NCBI RefSeq assembly: GCF_026619435.1
Contig: NZ_JAOVZQ010000001.1
Coordinates: 255,501 to 319,500 of the forward strand
DNA length: 64,000 nt
Direction: 5' to 3'
DNA from: Hoeflea ulvae
Lineage (GTDB): Bacteria; Pseudomonadota; Alphaproteobacteria; Rhizobiales; Rhizobiaceae
Program-made: the position numbers and the translations under genes
In this document: in pieces, positions 63,146 to 64,000 of the stretch
How the letters are laid out: every line of letters starts with the position of its first letter
Position numbering within the stretch: the stretch's first letter is position 1
The notes under the pieces: generated by a model
Told to the model about the DNA's origin: nothing
Databases searched by the model: none
What the model saw: the letters and a program-made list of their open reading frames with translations, nothing else

Positions 63146-64000
63146 ATGAGCATCGGCAATCTGGACATTCTGGGCATCGAGACGAGCTGCGACGAGACCG
63201 CAGCCTCCGTCGTCCGCCGCCATGCCGACGGCAGCGGCGAGATCCTCTCCGATGTGGTGCTGAGCCAGCTGGACCTGCATGCGGCCTTTGGCGGCGTGGT
63301 GCCGGAACTTGCCGCCCGCTCGCATGTCACCACCCTCGACCGGCTGGTCAAACAGGCGCTCGAGGAGAGCAAGGTTTCGCTAAAGTCGATCGACGCCGTG
63401 GCGGTAACATCCGGGCCGGGGCTGATCGGCGGGCTGATGGTTGGACTTATGACCGCCAAGGCCATTGCCATGGCGGCAGACAAGCCGTTTATCGGCATCA
63501 ATCATCTCGAGGGACACGCGCTGACGGCACGGCTGACCCATGCGGTGAAATTCCCCTATCTGCTGCTGCTGGTTTCCGGCGGCCATACCCAGATCGTGCT
63601 GGTAAAGGGCGTTGACGATTATGAGCGCTGGGGCACCACCATCGACGATGCGCTGGGCGAAGCCTTCGACAAGACCGCCAAGCTGCTGGGGCTGGGCTAT
63701 CCCGGCGGACCGGCAGTCGAGCAGGCCGCCCTTCAAGGGGAGGCTAAGCGCTTCCGCCTGCCGGTGCCGATGCGGCGCGATCCGCGGCTCGATTTCTCCT
63801 TTTCCGGCCTGAAGACCGCGGTGCGGCAGATGGCCGAGGAGCAGGCGCCGCTGTCGCCGCAAACCATCGCCGATCTCTGCCTGGCGTTCCAGACCTCGGT
63901 CACCTCAAGCATTGATGACCGGATCTCGATGGCACTGGAGCGCTTTGCCCAGCGTTTCGGCACCGAATCGGAACCGGCGCTGGTGGTGGCGGGCGGTGTG
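63146..64000 (+). CDS. tsaD: tRNA threonylcarbamoyladenosine synthase TsaD (5' part)
   Basis: The 285 visible residues of TsaD, which transfers threonylcarbamoyl to A37 of ANN-decoding tRNAs. Metal ligands are in [12 protein letters not shown] (His120, His124); [14 protein letters not shown] and [14 protein letters not shown] are family motifs. The 3' end is beyond 64000. It supplies the substrate for MtaB at 15549. Confidence 0.96.
   Translation, partial: MSIGNLDILGIETSCDETAASVVRRHADGSGEILSDVVLSQLDLHAAFGGVVPELAARSHVTTLDRLVKQALEESKVSLKSIDAVAVTSGPGLIGGLMVGLMTAKAIAMAADKPFIGINHLEGHALTARLTHAVKFPYLLLLVSGGHTQIVLVKGVDDYERWGTTIDDALGEAFDKTAKLLGLGYPGGPAVEQAALQGEAKRFRLPVPMRRDPRLDFSFSGLKTAVRQMAEEQAPLSPQTIADLCLAFQTSVTSSIDDRISMALERFAQRFGTESEPALVVAGGV

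Noticed and set aside
1..64000. CRISPR arrays, prophage, IS elements and rRNA/tRNA genes.
   Set aside because: No regularly spaced repeats, integrase, transposase or structural RNA was recognised.

Overview
The window reads as chromosome of a high-GC alphaproteobacterium in the Hyphomicrobiales (Rhizobiales), close to the Rhizobiaceae/Hoeflea kind. This is inferred from the gene families (DUF2794, DUF1223, IalB, CcmABCDG, an alphaproteobacterial mitofilin/HemY pair next to hemCD), from the core order dapF-mtaB-ftsY-ispZ near ffh, and from a CtrA-type box. No rRNA, tRNA, CRISPR array, integrase or transposase was recognised.

Layout. (1) 1-831: 5' part of ffh. (2) 832-14.6 kb: an accessory block containing four toxin-antitoxin modules (hicAB, brnTA, parDE and a second ParE/RHH pair), a TrhA-like membrane protein, an SLC13-type permease with TrkA-C domains, a TPP-riboswitch-controlled pyrimidine/thiamine-precursor ABC operon (ykoF-thiX-thiZ-thiY), a membrane diguanylate cyclase, a secreted RDHR-repeat protein, a class D beta-lactamase and a metallo-beta-lactamase-fold hydrolase. 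(3) 14.6-19.3 kb: core operon dapF-mtaB-ftsY-ispZ. (4) 19.3-25 kb: a GAF histidine kinase, an arsR-SRPBCC-SRPBCC operon with twin operators, a GlxA-type regulator, a Tat-type Arg/Asp-rich protein and a Nudix hydrolase.

(5) 25-33.6 kb: cytochrome c maturation genes ccmABCDG (minus), divergent acnA, an unrecognised protein, DUF1223 and DUF2794. (6) 33.6-46.3 kb: GNAT, Bax-inhibitor-1 protein, YbbAP-type ABC exporter with a divergent TesA-like esterase, thpR, a low-molecular-weight phosphatase, phhB, a YkvA protein, an ECF sigma factor, ialB, a WYL regulator, rlmN and a LysE exporter. (7) 46.4-55.3 kb: SDR, argG, M3 peptidase, typA, a CAT-like acetyltransferase, GNAT and ppa. (8) 55.3-64 kb: DUF167/yggT, an MFS exporter, terB, and the heme cluster hemC-hemD-mitofilin-hemY facing tsaD, which runs off the end.

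Most genes are ordinary core genes. The points of interest are regulatory or structural: the toxin-antitoxin cluster with visible operator palindromes, twin ArsR operators with a nearly leaderless promoter, a terminator/anti-terminator-like leader before typA, a 110-bp nested palindromic element, a 22-bp perfect inverted repeat, an 11-residue RDHR repeat protein, a CtrA box, and a one-base frameshift in hemD.
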